Assembly (NCBI GenBank): GCA_029565395.1
Contig: JAKQOG010000034.1
Span: 1 to 51,141, forward strand
Length of the DNA stretch: 51,141 nt
Source of the DNA: Candidatus Hydrogenedentota bacterium
GTDB taxonomy: Bacteria; Hydrogenedentota; Hydrogenedentia; Hydrogenedentales; CAILVY01
Direction: 5' to 3'
The notes beneath the pieces are model-generated. The model was not told the DNA's origin. It saw only the letters and a list, made by a program, of their open reading frames with translations, and made no database searches. A program made the translations under genes and the position numbers. Position 1 is the first letter of the stretch; each line of letters opens with the position of its first letter. Positions 43,890 to 51,141 of the stretch are shown piece by piece.

Positions 43890-44678
43890 TCATCGCCCCA
43901 GAACGGTTGGCGCGCTCAGGTTTTTCGCAATTTGCGCCGAACTCGCCCCCTCCAGCGCCTCCAGTAACTGTTCCTTATACCTTCTCAAAACCAACTCCGC
44001 CATTACGCCATCCTTCTGTTCAAAAGCCTCCAGGATACGCTCCACCGCACGCTGGCTTTGATCAAATCCCAGTAATGGCAAATCGAGCCATTGCCAAAGC
44101 CGAATTTGGGTTTTCCCCGTGGTATTAAAAATAAACTCAAAGATTTGATTGTGCGAGGCAGCGGCGATTTTGCGGTACATGGTCAGGTTCACCTCTGCCA
44201 GTTCCGCCACATCCTCTTTTACCGCACTCCGTGCAGCGGCCAAGCGTTTGATCTCCTTCAATTCCTCTTCCGTCCGCCGCACCGCCGTCAACCGCACAAT
44301 AGAGCACATCAACTGTCCGCGAAACTCCACCACGTCTTTCAAAAACTGGAGATTTACCGATCCGTCTTCGCTGCGCAACAGCACATCCAATAGCTTAATC
44401 CCGCTTGTGAACTGCATATCATCCACATAAATCCCCGAGCCTTGCCGAATATACACCAGCCCCACCGCCTCCAGACGCGTCAACGCCTCACGGATCACAT
44501 TCCGGTTCGTATCATATTCCACCGCCAATTCCCGCTCCGTCGGCAATTTGCTCCCCACGGGATAGGCGCCCTTAATGATTTCCCGTGTCAAACGTTCCGC
44601 AATTTCACGGCTGCGCGTTTGCCCAAGCCCCCCTCCATTACCGCTTTCCTTTTCCTGATGTGTCGTGTTCTTCTTCAT
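43890..44678 (-). CDS. GntR/FadR-family transcriptional regulator
   Basis: The 262-residue protein has an N-terminal winged helix (about 25-90: EIAERLTREIIKGAYPVGSKLPTERELA, NVIREALTRLEAVGLVYIRQGSGIYV) and a helical FCD-type ligand domain (FRGQLMCSIVRL, then the His-containing AASHNQIFEFIFN). I use ATG 44678; the longer frame needs a TTG start at 44720. FCD regulators usually sense sugar acids or other carboxylates. It is divergent from the pseudopilin gene, with a perfect FadR-type palindrome (44769-44783) between them, so it probably controls that promoter and itself. Confidence 0.88.
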   Translation of the reverse strand: MKKNTTHQEKESGNGGGLGQTRSREIAERLTREIIKGAYPVGSKLPTERELAVEYDTNRNVIREALTRLEAVGLVYIRQGSGIYVDDMQFTSGIKLLDVLLRSEDGSVNLQFLKDVVEFRGQLMCSIVRLTAVRRTEEELKEIKRLAAARSAVKEDVAELAEVNLTMYRKIAAASHNQIFEFIFNTTGKTQIRLWQWLDLPLLGFDQSQRAVERILEAFEQKDGVMAELVLRRYKEQLLEALEGASSAQIAKNLSAPTVLGR

Positions 44679-44733
44679 ATGTTTCCGCCGATTTATCACT
44701 TCGTAAACTGATGGGACCAATCTTTTTTTACAA

Positions 44734-44763
44734 TTGACATATAGGCCGTATTAATGATAACAT
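44734..44763 (+). promoter_or_regulatory. Predicted sigma70 promoter for the pseudopilin gene
   Basis: TTGACA (44734-44739), an 18-bp spacer, and TAACAT (44758-44763, 4/6 to consensus). The predicted start near 44770 falls inside the GntR-type palindrome. Confidence 0.5.
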
Positions 44764-44768
44764 ATCGA

Positions 44769-44783
44769 ATTGGTATTACCAAT
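44769..44783. promoter_or_regulatory. FadR/GntR operator palindrome
   Basis: ATTGGTATTACCAAT is a perfect 15-bp palindrome around a central T and contains TGGTATTACCA, which fits the FadR-subfamily consensus TNGTNNNACNA. It lies in the gap between the GntR gene and the divergent pseudopilin gene and overlaps the predicted start of the latter. Confidence 0.75.
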
Positions 44784-44838
44784 ATTACATTTTTGAAGCG
44801 ATAAACGTCAACTAAAACGTGGAGAAGGAGTCCTACCT

Positions 44839-45846
44839 ATGAAACGGCACGGTTTCACCCTGATTGAATTGCTGGTGGTCATCGCCATTATTGGTATTCT
44901 GGCCGCCATCCTCCTGCCGGCGCTCGCACGCGCGCGCGAATCCGCCCGGCGGTCCAGTTGCCAGAATAATCTGAAAGAATTCGGACTTGTCTTTAAAATG
45001 TATGCCAATGAGGCCAAAGGCGAAAAATATCCGCCTATGCAATTTGGAGATTTCCCCTTGGGCGGGGGAGGCAGTTTGTATATGGATTTGGGCCCAGCCG
45101 TCATGACATTCTATCCAGAATATCTCTCCGATCCTTCCATTGCTTTTTGTCCTTCAGACTCAAATGGCTCCGAAATTCGTGAATTGGGCGCGAAAATCGA
45201 CGGGGAATACTGCTTTGACCGCATGCGCGGTTCAAACTACAAAGATGGCCGCGATGAATGTGCCAGCGCCATCGACGCCAGCTACAGCTATGCTGGGTGG
45301 GTTTTTGACCGGGGCGATGATGCCGACCCATCCCAGCCTTTCGATTCAAGCGATCCGCTTATCGCAGTTATTGAAGCGCTCGAATATGGCGGTTATGTGC
45401 CTCCGGATAATGCCTATTGCCCGATCCAACTTTACGGCGCATTAATGGCTCTTCTTAATGAATGCGTTACCGCAAGAGGCGATCTTTACGGTATCAATAA
45501 GGTGGTGGATAGCGATGTCACCTTGACCGATGAATATGAAGGTTATGGCAATGGGGGTTCCGGAAACACCATATACCGCTTCCGGGAAGGCGTGGAACGC
45601 TTTATGATTACCGACATCAATAATCCTGCCGCTTCCGCCATGGCGCAAAGCACGCTGTTCCTCATGTGGGATCAGGCCAGCACGAATCTCTCCGCCTACA
45701 ACCACGTCCCTGGTGGCGGGAATGTCCTGTACATGGACGGCCATGTCAGCTTTCTGAAATACCCGCGCGAAGGCGAAATGGGCACCGCCCCGATCTCTCG
45801 AAACGCCGCCTGCTTAATGGGTATTTTCTACGGCGCCGAAGGGTGA
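44839..45846 (+). CDS. DUF1559-type pseudopilin / prepilin-like protein
   Basis: The 335-residue protein has a prepilin N-terminus ([20 protein letters not shown]) with the cleavage G before F and Glu at +5, then a hydrophobic helix. The C-terminal region has [17 protein letters not shown], an H-x10-DG version of the H-x9-DG motif found in the type II secretion-like pseudopilins that are expanded in Planctomycetes and relatives. Mature protein should be periplasmic and membrane-anchored. GGAGAAGGAG precedes the ATG. Divergent from the GntR gene and probably regulated by it. A GC-rich terminator follows. Confidence 0.88.
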   Translation: MKRHGFTLIELLVVIAIIGILAAILLPALARARESARRSSCQNNLKEFGLVFKMYANEAKGEKYPPMQFGDFPLGGGGSLYMDLGPAVMTFYPEYLSDPSIAFCPSDSNGSEIRELGAKIDGEYCFDRMRGSNYKDGRDECASAIDASYSYAGWVFDRGDDADPSQPFDSSDPLIAVIEALEYGGYVPPDNAYCPIQLYGALMALLNECVTARGDLYGINKVVDSDVTLTDEYEGYGNGGSGNTIYRFREGVERFMITDINNPAASAMAQSTLFLMWDQASTNLSAYNHVPGGGNVLYMDGHVSFLKYPREGEMGTAPISRNAACLMGIFYGAEG

Positions 45847-45867
45847 TCCTATTTCCAAGGCAATCAT

Positions 45868-45900
45868 ACGCGGAAGCGCCCCGGCGCGCTTCCGCGTTTT
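45868..45900 (+). terminator. Intrinsic terminator after the pseudopilin gene
   Basis: Perfect 11-bp arms ACGCGGAAGCG (45868-45878) and CGCTTCCGCGT (45887-45897), 8-nt loop, then TTTT. Confidence 0.85.
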
Positions 45901-45927
45901 AACCTCCCCCAAAAATATACCCTGCAT

Positions 45928-46053
45928 GGGAGGGCGAAGCTCCTGCTGAGCCGTCAAACAAGATCGGGATCATAACGATACATCAGGGCGTTTGAATGTT
46001 TTGTCTCACGGCTCAGCAGGAGCCCTCCTACGGCGGATAAACTTCGCCCTCCC
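45928..46053. repeat. REP/MITE-like imperfect inverted repeat
   Basis: The left arm GGGAGGGCGAAG + CTCCTGCTGAGCCGT (45928-45954) matches two blocks on the right, ACGGCTCAGCAGGAGC (46008-46023) and CTTCGCCCTCCC (46042-46053), which are separated by an 18-bp insertion. The loop is about 53 bp. The sequence type resembles dispersed GGAGGGCGAAGCTCCTG palindromes of related phyla. No ORF lies inside. Confidence 0.75.
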
Positions 46054-46191
46054 AATGATTTATTTTTTCTTCGGCGAACTATCCCCTGATGTCCTCCTGG
46101 TAATCTAAGTATAGTTTTTTATCCAAATAAGGCATTTCATAGCCCATATTCCGATTTGATCTTCCGGTAGGTCTGTTGATTTTGGAAATCA

Positions 46192-46220
46192 TTGACGGAA
46201 TTCGCGTCACCTGTTATTGT
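46192..46220 (+). promoter_or_regulatory. Predicted sigma70 promoter for the MR-family gene
   Basis: TTGACG (46192-46197), 17-bp spacer, TATTGT (46215-46220). Confidence 0.5.
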
Positions 46221-46263
46221 GTACCTATAAACAGAAAACAACCATCTACAGGGAGGACGCGCC

Positions 46264-47406
46264 ATGAAGATCGCATCGATTGAAAGCTATTTCTTCGAAT
46301 ATCCCCTGGAACGTCCCTTCTATCCCGCCTGGATTCCGGGGCATGCCCAGACCGCCAATCGCTGTTTTATTCTCAAGCTAATCACCGATGAAGGGCTGGA
46401 AGGCATCACCGCCGCTTCATGTTTCAGTGAAGATCAGGCGCGGGTCCTGAAAGTGATTGTCCAGGATAACATCGGCCAGTTTCTGCTTGGCGGGGATCCA
46501 ACCGCGGTGGATCTATACGCCGGCCTGATTACCCGCTTTGGCCTGATGCTCGGCGGGCGTCCCTGGCTTACTGAGGTGGCCCTGTGGGACCTTGTGGGAA
46601 AGGCCGCCGGGAAGCCCTTGTATAAACTCTGGGGCGGAACTGCGGATGAATTGCCCCTCTATGCCAGCACCGGCGAAACCAATTCCGCCGAACACAGCCC
46701 GATGCAGGCTATTGCTGCGCGCGAAGCCGGTTTCCATTACATTAAACTTCGCGCCCATAACGACGATTATAAGGACGATGTCCTCGCGCTTGAAGCGGTT
46801 CATGCCGCCGTCGGCAATGCAATAAATATCCTGGTAGACGCCAATCAAGGCTGGTCTCTCTCACCTTTCGGGCCGAAGTGGGATCTTGACACAGCAACTG
46901 CCTACGCCAAAGAAGCCGCTAAATTAGGCATATATTGGCTGGAAGAGCCGCTGGACCGTTTCGATTTCGACGGCCTCGCAAAACTCCGGGCAACCTCCGG
47001 TGTGCGCATCGCCGGTGGAGAGATGAACCAGGGGCTCCACGAATTCAAAATTCTGCTCGAAAAAGACTGTCTGGACATTTATCAGCCCGATGCCACATTA
47101 GCCGGAGGCGTCATCATGGCGCGAAAAGTCGCGGAAATGGCCCATATACAGGGAAAACTGTTCTCCCCGCATACCTGGACCACCGGACTCGGCTTTGCCA
47201 TTAACATGCACATCGCCGCCAGCGTACCCAATTGTCCAATCCTCGAATTTCCCTATGAACCCGCCAGTTGGAGCCCGGCCGTGCGCGACGCCATGCTCAT
47301 GGAACCGTTCATCCCCAACGCCGGTGCGATCCAACTCCCCCAGCGTCCCGGATTGGGGGTCGAGCTAAATCCTGACGCCATGGCAAAATACGCCAAGAAA
47401 TTATGA
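46264..47406 (+). CDS. Enolase-superfamily enzyme, mandelate racemase/sugar-acid dehydratase type
   Basis: This 380-residue protein has the capping-domain start KIASIESYFFEYPLERPF and an MR-subgroup barrel: base Lys in HYIKLRAH (about 160), metal ligands Asp in VDANQGW (about 192), Glu in WLEEPLD (about 227) and Glu in AGGEMN (about 251), and the catalytic His in FSPHTW (about 302). These residues fit racemases, epimerases and acid-sugar dehydratases. GGGAGG lies 7 bp before the ATG. Given the mannonate-type SDR and glycan enzymes nearby, a sugar-acid substrate is likely. Confidence 0.88.
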   Translation: MKIASIESYFFEYPLERPFYPAWIPGHAQTANRCFILKLITDEGLEGITAASCFSEDQARVLKVIVQDNIGQFLLGGDPTAVDLYAGLITRFGLMLGGRPWLTEVALWDLVGKAAGKPLYKLWGGTADELPLYASTGETNSAEHSPMQAIAAREAGFHYIKLRAHNDDYKDDVLALEAVHAAVGNAINILVDANQGWSLSPFGPKWDLDTATAYAKEAAKLGIYWLEEPLDRFDFDGLAKLRATSGVRIAGGEMNQGLHEFKILLEKDCLDIYQPDATLAGGVIMARKVAEMAHIQGKLFSPHTWTTGLGFAINMHIAASVPNCPILEFPYEPASWSPAVRDAMLMEPFIPNAGAIQLPQRPGLGVELNPDAMAKYAKKL

Positions 47407-47449
47407 GCTTTTTGGACATATTTTGGGAATTTTCAACCTGAATCCATGG

Positions 47450-47455
47450 TATAAT
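47450..47455 (+). promoter_or_regulatory. -10 element TATAAT directly before the next start codon
   Basis: A perfect TATAAT ends 7 bp before ATG 47463, so the predicted transcript would begin at or next to the start codon. No good -35 is seen and no ribosome binding site is present, which would fit a leaderless mRNA. Confidence 0.4.
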
Positions 47456-47462
47456 TTAGTAG

Positions 47463-48416
47463 ATGATACAAGACCAAGCATTTCAGCGCATGCACAATCT
47501 CAAAACATATTTGCTTATAATGGTAATCATTATGGTGGTGTTCAATGCCCAAGCAGACAACATCACGGTATCACGCATAACATATTCGAATGTTATTGTC
47601 CGGGAAGGGCAATCCTTCTATTACGTCCAAATGCCCGAAGAGGGTACGGTTCAGCTTGTCGCAAAATTGAGCGTTTCTTTGGACGATGTGCAGATCACAC
47701 AAGATCCGGTGGAACGCGAAACGTTATTGGAACGATGGAAAGAGGCCAACGCCAAACGTCAGGGAACGGCCAAACATCAGGATCGTTCCCCTCTCCCCTC
47801 CCCTTCCGATTCAGTCCCATCAAGGATTCATGATTCCGATTCCCCCCAAAAGGCCTCGAAGGTCTTGCGTCTCTCCGGCAATGCGCAAGCGAACCAAACG
47901 CAAGCGGGTTCCTCCTCCTTCGTTGCGCGCGGCGTGCTTCCCTATATTCAACTGAACGATATCCGGCTGGGGAGTGCTCTGAAGGCCATATTGCGGTCGC
48001 TCAACCTGGATTACCGAGTACAGGGCGATATCATCTTCATTACTTCCCCGGAACGCCTCCGTACTGAAGCCTGGGAAGCCTTGGAGACGCGGGTCTATCA
48101 TCTGAATGGCGCGGCGGATACCCTGCCCAAGGTGGTGGTGAATAATCCCATGCGGGGAAGCAATTCGCAATATGGATATGGATCGTATGGATACGGCGGG
48201 TATTCCCAGGGCGGCTATGGCACTTCACGCGGCTATTCCGGAGGCGGCTCTGGCGGAGTTCAGGGGGGCATGGGATATGGCGGTTATCGCGGCGGCTATG
48301 GCGGCGGTTCCTATGGCGGACTGGACGTAACCGCGCTCGGCAATATCTCCCAATTATTTACCACTATCGATGACCGCCTTGTAGGCGAACCACCCGCCCG
48401 CATCGGAGTGAATTAA
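47463..48416 (+). CDS. Exported protein with STN-like domain and Gly/Tyr-rich C-terminus
   Basis: This 317-residue protein has an N-terminal signal or anchor (YLLIMVIIMVVFNAQA). Residues about 155-205 (YIQLNDIRLGSALKAILRSL, then YRVQGDIIFITSPE) resemble the STN/secretin N-terminal short domain of secretins and TonB receptors. Residues about 235-290 are a Gly/Tyr/Ser-rich low-complexity tail with repeated YGGY and GGYG. There is no secretin pore domain. ATG 47463 and an internal ATG 47490 are both possible starts. Possibly an assembly or gating partner of a secretion machine; inference only. Confidence 0.65.
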   Translation: MIQDQAFQRMHNLKTYLLIMVIIMVVFNAQADNITVSRITYSNVIVREGQSFYYVQMPEEGTVQLVAKLSVSLDDVQITQDPVERETLLERWKEANAKRQGTAKHQDRSPLPSPSDSVPSRIHDSDSPQKASKVLRLSGNAQANQTQAGSSSFVARGVLPYIQLNDIRLGSALKAILRSLNLDYRVQGDIIFITSPERLRTEAWEALETRVYHLNGAADTLPKVVVNNPMRGSNSQYGYGSYGYGGYSQGGYGTSRGYSGGGSGGVQGGMGYGGYRGGYGGGSYGGLDVTALGNISQLFTTIDDRLVGEPPARIGVN

Positions 48417-48423
48417 TATTTTT

Positions 48424-49404
48424 TTACCATCCGCGGGTCTTTACCGCATCCATCGACTCGCGATCCGTGGCCAACGGCGGATCCACTGAAAGCGCCGTGA
48501 TCTCCGCGCGCTGTTCCGGTGTAAGCTGAATGTTCAAACACCCCGCCGTATTTTCAAATTGCTCCATGTTGCGCGCACCGATTATTGTGGAAGTAACCAG
48601 CGGATGGCTCATCACCCAAGCCGCGGCTAAGGGCGCCGGGGAGTATCCCTTCTCTGCCGCATACTTCACAAACCTCTCCGCGATTTCGCCGTATATCGGA
48701 TTGGCGTAGCGCTGCCTATACATTTCCGTTTCGCTGATGCGGCCTGTGCCGCCCTTCAGATACTTGCCCGTGAGCAGCCCCGCCCCAATCACGTTGTAGG
48801 GACATACGGCAAGCCCTTCATACTGCGCCAGTGGCAGCAACTCCACCTCCACCTGCCGCTTCACCAGGCTGTACATCGGCTGCATGCAAATAACAGGCGG
48901 ATAATTCCGGGCATCCGCCACCGAAATCGCTTTCATCGTTTGCCACGCGGAGAAATTCGACACGCCGCAATACACCACCTTGCCCTGTTCCACCAGCGTA
49001 TGTATCGCGGAAAGGGTTTGTTCGATCTCCACATGTTCGTCCCAATGATGCAAATACAGAAGATCCAGGTAATCCGTTTGAAGACGCCGCAGCGATTCCT
49101 CCACCGCGAAAATCACATTGCGCCGGGACGTACCCTGATCGTTTCGTCCGCCGCCGGCCGGGAAAAACACCTTGGACGCCAGAATAATCTCTTTTCTGTG
49201 CGCGCCCAGCCAGCGCCCGACTATGCGTTCGGTTTCACCCTTGTTGTAATTATGCGCCGTATCGAAAAAATTGAAGCCCAGATCCACTGCACGATCCATA
49301 ATCGCCCTCGCCGTGGGCTCATCCGTTTCATTGCCAAACGTCATCGTCCCCAAACATGCTTCCGAAACCAATACGCCGGTTTTTCCAAATCGAACATAGT
49401 TCAT
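48424..49404 (-). CDS. Aldo/keto reductase (cytoplasmic)
   Basis: The 326-residue barrel enzyme begins MNYVRFGKTGVLVSEACLGTM. The catalytic Asp and Tyr lie in FFDTAHNY, Lys in ILASKVF and His in LLYLHHWD; the C-terminal STIIGARN cofactor loop is intact. ATG 49404 has AAGGA 8 bp upstream; the longer frame from 49443 lacks a site. Unlike the aldo/keto reductase at 10145 it has no Tat signal. It reduces or oxidises sugar or small carbonyl substrates with NADP(H); the exact substrate is unknown. Confidence 0.9.
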   Translation of the reverse strand: MNYVRFGKTGVLVSEACLGTMTFGNETDEPTARAIMDRAVDLGFNFFDTAHNYNKGETERIVGRWLGAHRKEIILASKVFFPAGGGRNDQGTSRRNVIFAVEESLRRLQTDYLDLLYLHHWDEHVEIEQTLSAIHTLVEQGKVVYCGVSNFSAWQTMKAISVADARNYPPVICMQPMYSLVKRQVEVELLPLAQYEGLAVCPYNVIGAGLLTGKYLKGGTGRISETEMYRQRYANPIYGEIAERFVKYAAEKGYSPAPLAAAWVMSHPLVTSTIIGARNMEQFENTAGCLNIQLTPEQRAEITALSVDPPLATDRESMDAVKTRGW

Positions 49405-49563
49405 GATGATTTCCTTTTTATTGTTGTCCGGTAATTTTAGCAAAACTCAGGATGCATTCGCCTGTTACTCCGGAATTTTCGATATATCGTTTTATGCTCG
49501 TTAGTGCGGTTTGCTTGCGGAAGCCTGCAGTAAACATTACAATGCCGATACAGGAGAAAAAAC

Positions 49564-50466
49564 ATGAAAAAAGCCGTTTTCCTCTCACTCGTGGCTCTTA
49601 TTCTGATCGGGGCGGGCGGGTACTTCGCCTATATCCAGTTCTCCCATGTGGAACAGGACTTTTCCGTCCTTCAGCCCTACCTGGCGACAGAACGGTATTC
49701 GGTATTGCTTCAGCGGATACAATCGAAGCCTGTAGCGCCGGAAGGCTTTACGTTTGTCGTTATGGGGGATTCCCGGAGCAATTACGCAGTGGCGGAACAG
49801 GTCTTTCAGGAGGTGGCCAAGGAAGCCCCGTTGTTCGTCGTGGGCACCGGCGATATTATCCGGGGCGGGCGTGTGGAAGAATTGATTGCCCACCATCTTC
49901 CGCTGGTGAAAATGTTGGGCGATATCCCCTTCATTACGGTTCCGGGCAATCACGAAGACGGTCCCAACCGGGATTTTGCCGCATTTAAGGAACTTTATGG
50001 CGGCACGCAGTTCAGTTTTGACTATGGCAATTGCAGGTTCGTGGGAATCAACAATTGCACCCTCTGGAAAATGACCAATGCCAATTTGGCCTATCTTGAC
50101 AAAGAACTGAGTAAACCCGGCGTTCACCATAAATTCGTCTTCTTTCATATGCCTCCGAAAAACCTCGATATTACCGTTGATTCCGAAGAAGGCCGAGGCT
50201 TCAGCCGCAATTTCAAACCGCTCTGTGCGTTGCTCAAACACCAAAAGGTGGACCAGGTCTTTATGGGGCACATCCATGGCTTCGCCACTACGTTAATTGA
50301 TGGCGTACGCTTCACCATCACGGCGGGCGGCGGGGCTAATCTCGCCAAGGAACTGCCCAAGGAAGGGGCTTACCATAATTATGTGGTTGTTCACGTCTCG
50401 CCCACCGGCCTCCGGAATGAAGTGGTAAAACAAATGGACGGGCAATGGGTGCGGAGCGGCTTCTAA
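49564..50466 (+). CDS. Calcineurin-like metallophosphoesterase, exported or membrane-anchored
   Basis: The 300-residue protein has an N-terminal hydrophobic segment (VFLSLVALILIGAGGYFAYI) without a clear cleavage site. The metallophosphoesterase motifs follow in order: FVVMGDSR, GTGDIIRGG, PGNHEDG, FFHMPP and GHIHGF, which supply the two-metal site. Substrates could be phosphomonoesters or diesters outside the cytoplasm. AGGAG lies 7 bp before the ATG. It is divergent from the aldo/keto reductase. Confidence 0.9.
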   Translation: MKKAVFLSLVALILIGAGGYFAYIQFSHVEQDFSVLQPYLATERYSVLLQRIQSKPVAPEGFTFVVMGDSRSNYAVAEQVFQEVAKEAPLFVVGTGDIIRGGRVEELIAHHLPLVKMLGDIPFITVPGNHEDGPNRDFAAFKELYGGTQFSFDYGNCRFVGINNCTLWKMTNANLAYLDKELSKPGVHHKFVFFHMPPKNLDITVDSEEGRGFSRNFKPLCALLKHQKVDQVFMGHIHGFATTLIDGVRFTITAGGGANLAKELPKEGAYHNYVVVHVSPTGLRNEVVKQMDGQWVRSGF

Positions 50467-50547
50467 AAACTTCCATTTCCCCAATGTCCCCGCTATACTT
50501 ATACGCGATATAGGTTGTGCGTTGTTTTGAACCGGGAACTGGCGGGC

Positions 50548-51141
50548 ATGTTTTCCGATCAATATCTCCAATTTCGCATTCTTCACGCGGGGGCGCGTGA
50601 AGAGAACACATCCATCTCCGAGCATATGTTTCAGAGCATCTGGTATGATCAGCGGTTCTCGGAGGAAGCCCTAACCACCGATGAAGGCAAACCCCTCCGG
50701 GTCATCTCGCCGGGATGGTGGAATCACCAGGAAGGGCCGGACTTTAAAGGATCGCAAATCGATTTCGGCGGAATCCTCCGTACGGGTGACGTGGAAGTGC
50801 ACCTGGACCACGAAGGATGGCGATCCCACGGGCATCACCAGGACCCGCGCTACGATGATGTCATTCTCCACGTGGTTTTGGAAGAGAATCCCCCGCGCTA
50901 TCCCATACAAACCTCCAAGGGCCGGCCCATCGCATCGCTGTTGCTGCGCCGCTATCTTCCCGGCGATCTGTATGCGCTTACCGACCATCTTCTCGTGGAG
51001 AATCCCGATTATGCCGCAGGAGCCGTTACGGGCCAATGCGCCGCCAAGACCCTTTCTGATCCTTCCTCACTTGTGGCGCTGATCAATCTGGCCGGGGAAT
51101 GGCGCATGCTGAATAAAGCGCGGGCATTGCGTGAGCGCATG
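50548..51141 (+). CDS. DUF2851-family protein (3' end outside the window)
   Basis: The first 198 codons are open to the window edge. The sequence matches the DUF2851 start: SEHMFQSIWYDQRF, then LRVISPGWWNHQEGPDFKGSQI and GDVEVHLDHEGWRSHGHHQDPRYDDVILHVVLE. The conserved Asp, Glu and His residues suggest a nuclease-like or metal-binding fold, but no activity is established that I can cite. An in-frame TTG at 50527 could add seven residues. Partial gene. Confidence 0.8.
   Translation, partial: MFSDQYLQFRILHAGAREENTSISEHMFQSIWYDQRFSEEALTTDEGKPLRVISPGWWNHQEGPDFKGSQIDFGGILRTGDVEVHLDHEGWRSHGHHQDPRYDDVILHVVLEENPPRYPIQTSKGRPIASLLLRRYLPGDLYALTDHLLVENPDYAAGAVTGQCAAKTLSDPSSLVALINLAGEWRMLNKARALRERM

Larger units (their letters stand above)
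45901..46263. other. Intergenic region with REP-like element and promoter
   Basis: No gene is seen. It contains the long imperfect inverted repeat at 45928-46053 and the predicted promoter at 46192-46220 for the enolase-superfamily gene. Confidence 0.6.

Overview
The window looks like chromosomal DNA of a free-living heterotrophic bacterium of the Planctomycetes/Lentisphaerae/Hydrogenedentes kind, most likely a Candidatus Hydrogenedentes genome. The basis is a combination of traits: secreted proteins with long Glu-Gly linkers and a calcium-loop module carrying the string LSELLRVIQFFN, a DUF1559-type pseudopilin, GH172/DUF2961 and beta-helix carbohydrate enzymes, archaeal-type PurO, a PPi-dependent phosphofructokinase, and degenerate 9-bp and 22-bp intergenic repeats. 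No rRNA, tRNA, CRISPR array, transposase or phage gene was recognised. The taxonomic call is inference.

Layout. 1-604 is repeat-bearing non-coding DNA. 605-3622 is a modular secreted ELWxxDGT-repeat protein with in-frame hexanucleotide microsatellites. 3623-4353 is a repeat-rich gap. 4354-5877 is a B12-type radical SAM protein. 13920 down to 5883 is a minus-strand glycan-use operon: GH38 alpha-mannosidase, Tat-exported aldo/keto reductase, and two tandem paralogous beta-helix lipoproteins. Divergent from it are an SDR and a HAD hydrolase (14021-15783). An AT-rich island (15784 to about 17573) carries a lone methyltransferase behind a promoter, operator-like palindrome and terminator-like hairpin. 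17586-22941 is a tight five-gene operon: URO-D family protein, PdxB, LarA-like racemase, TPR lipoprotein, PPi-PFK. A BrnT-type toxin-antitoxin pair and Gnd follow, then a terminator and a D-2-hydroxyacid dehydrogenase.

26114-27681 (minus) holds a CorA-like transporter followed by three tiny, previously easy-to-miss ORFs, each with a ribosome binding site and each encoding a single hydrophobic helix of 24-28 residues. 27798-30459 holds a retropepsin-like protease, a Ser/Thr kinase, a YhhN-family membrane protein and a RHH/RelE toxin-antitoxin pair whose toxin has lost its C-terminus by a frameshift. 30612-35074 is a compact operon of PurO, a Ycf46-like AAA+ ATPase, a TPR protein and PurB. After it come a GH172 protein, an orphan HicB, a secreted sulfatase-fold enzyme that shares the calcium-loop module with the first protein of the window, LeuS, a pectate-lyase-like lipoprotein, a GntR/FadR regulator with a perfect palindromic operator in front of a divergent pseudopilin, an enolase-superfamily dehydratase/racemase, a Gly/Tyr-rich exported protein with an STN-like domain, a second aldo/keto reductase, a metallophosphoesterase, and the 5' part of a DUF2851 gene that runs off the end.

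How the genes fit together. Much of the window serves uptake and breakdown of complex, probably host- or algal-type glycans (GH38, GH172, beta-helix enzymes, sulfatase-like hydrolase, MR-family dehydratase, mannonate-type SDR, aldo/keto reductases), feeding sugar-phosphate metabolism (PPi-PFK, Gnd, D-2-hydroxyacid dehydrogenase). The rest is housekeeping (purine synthesis, LeuS) and small toxin-antitoxin or regulatory units. The most interesting new signals are the CorA-linked trio of micropeptides, the promoter-hairpin unit in the AT-rich island, the GntR palindrome at the pseudopilin promoter, and the shared EF-hand/dockerin-like module.
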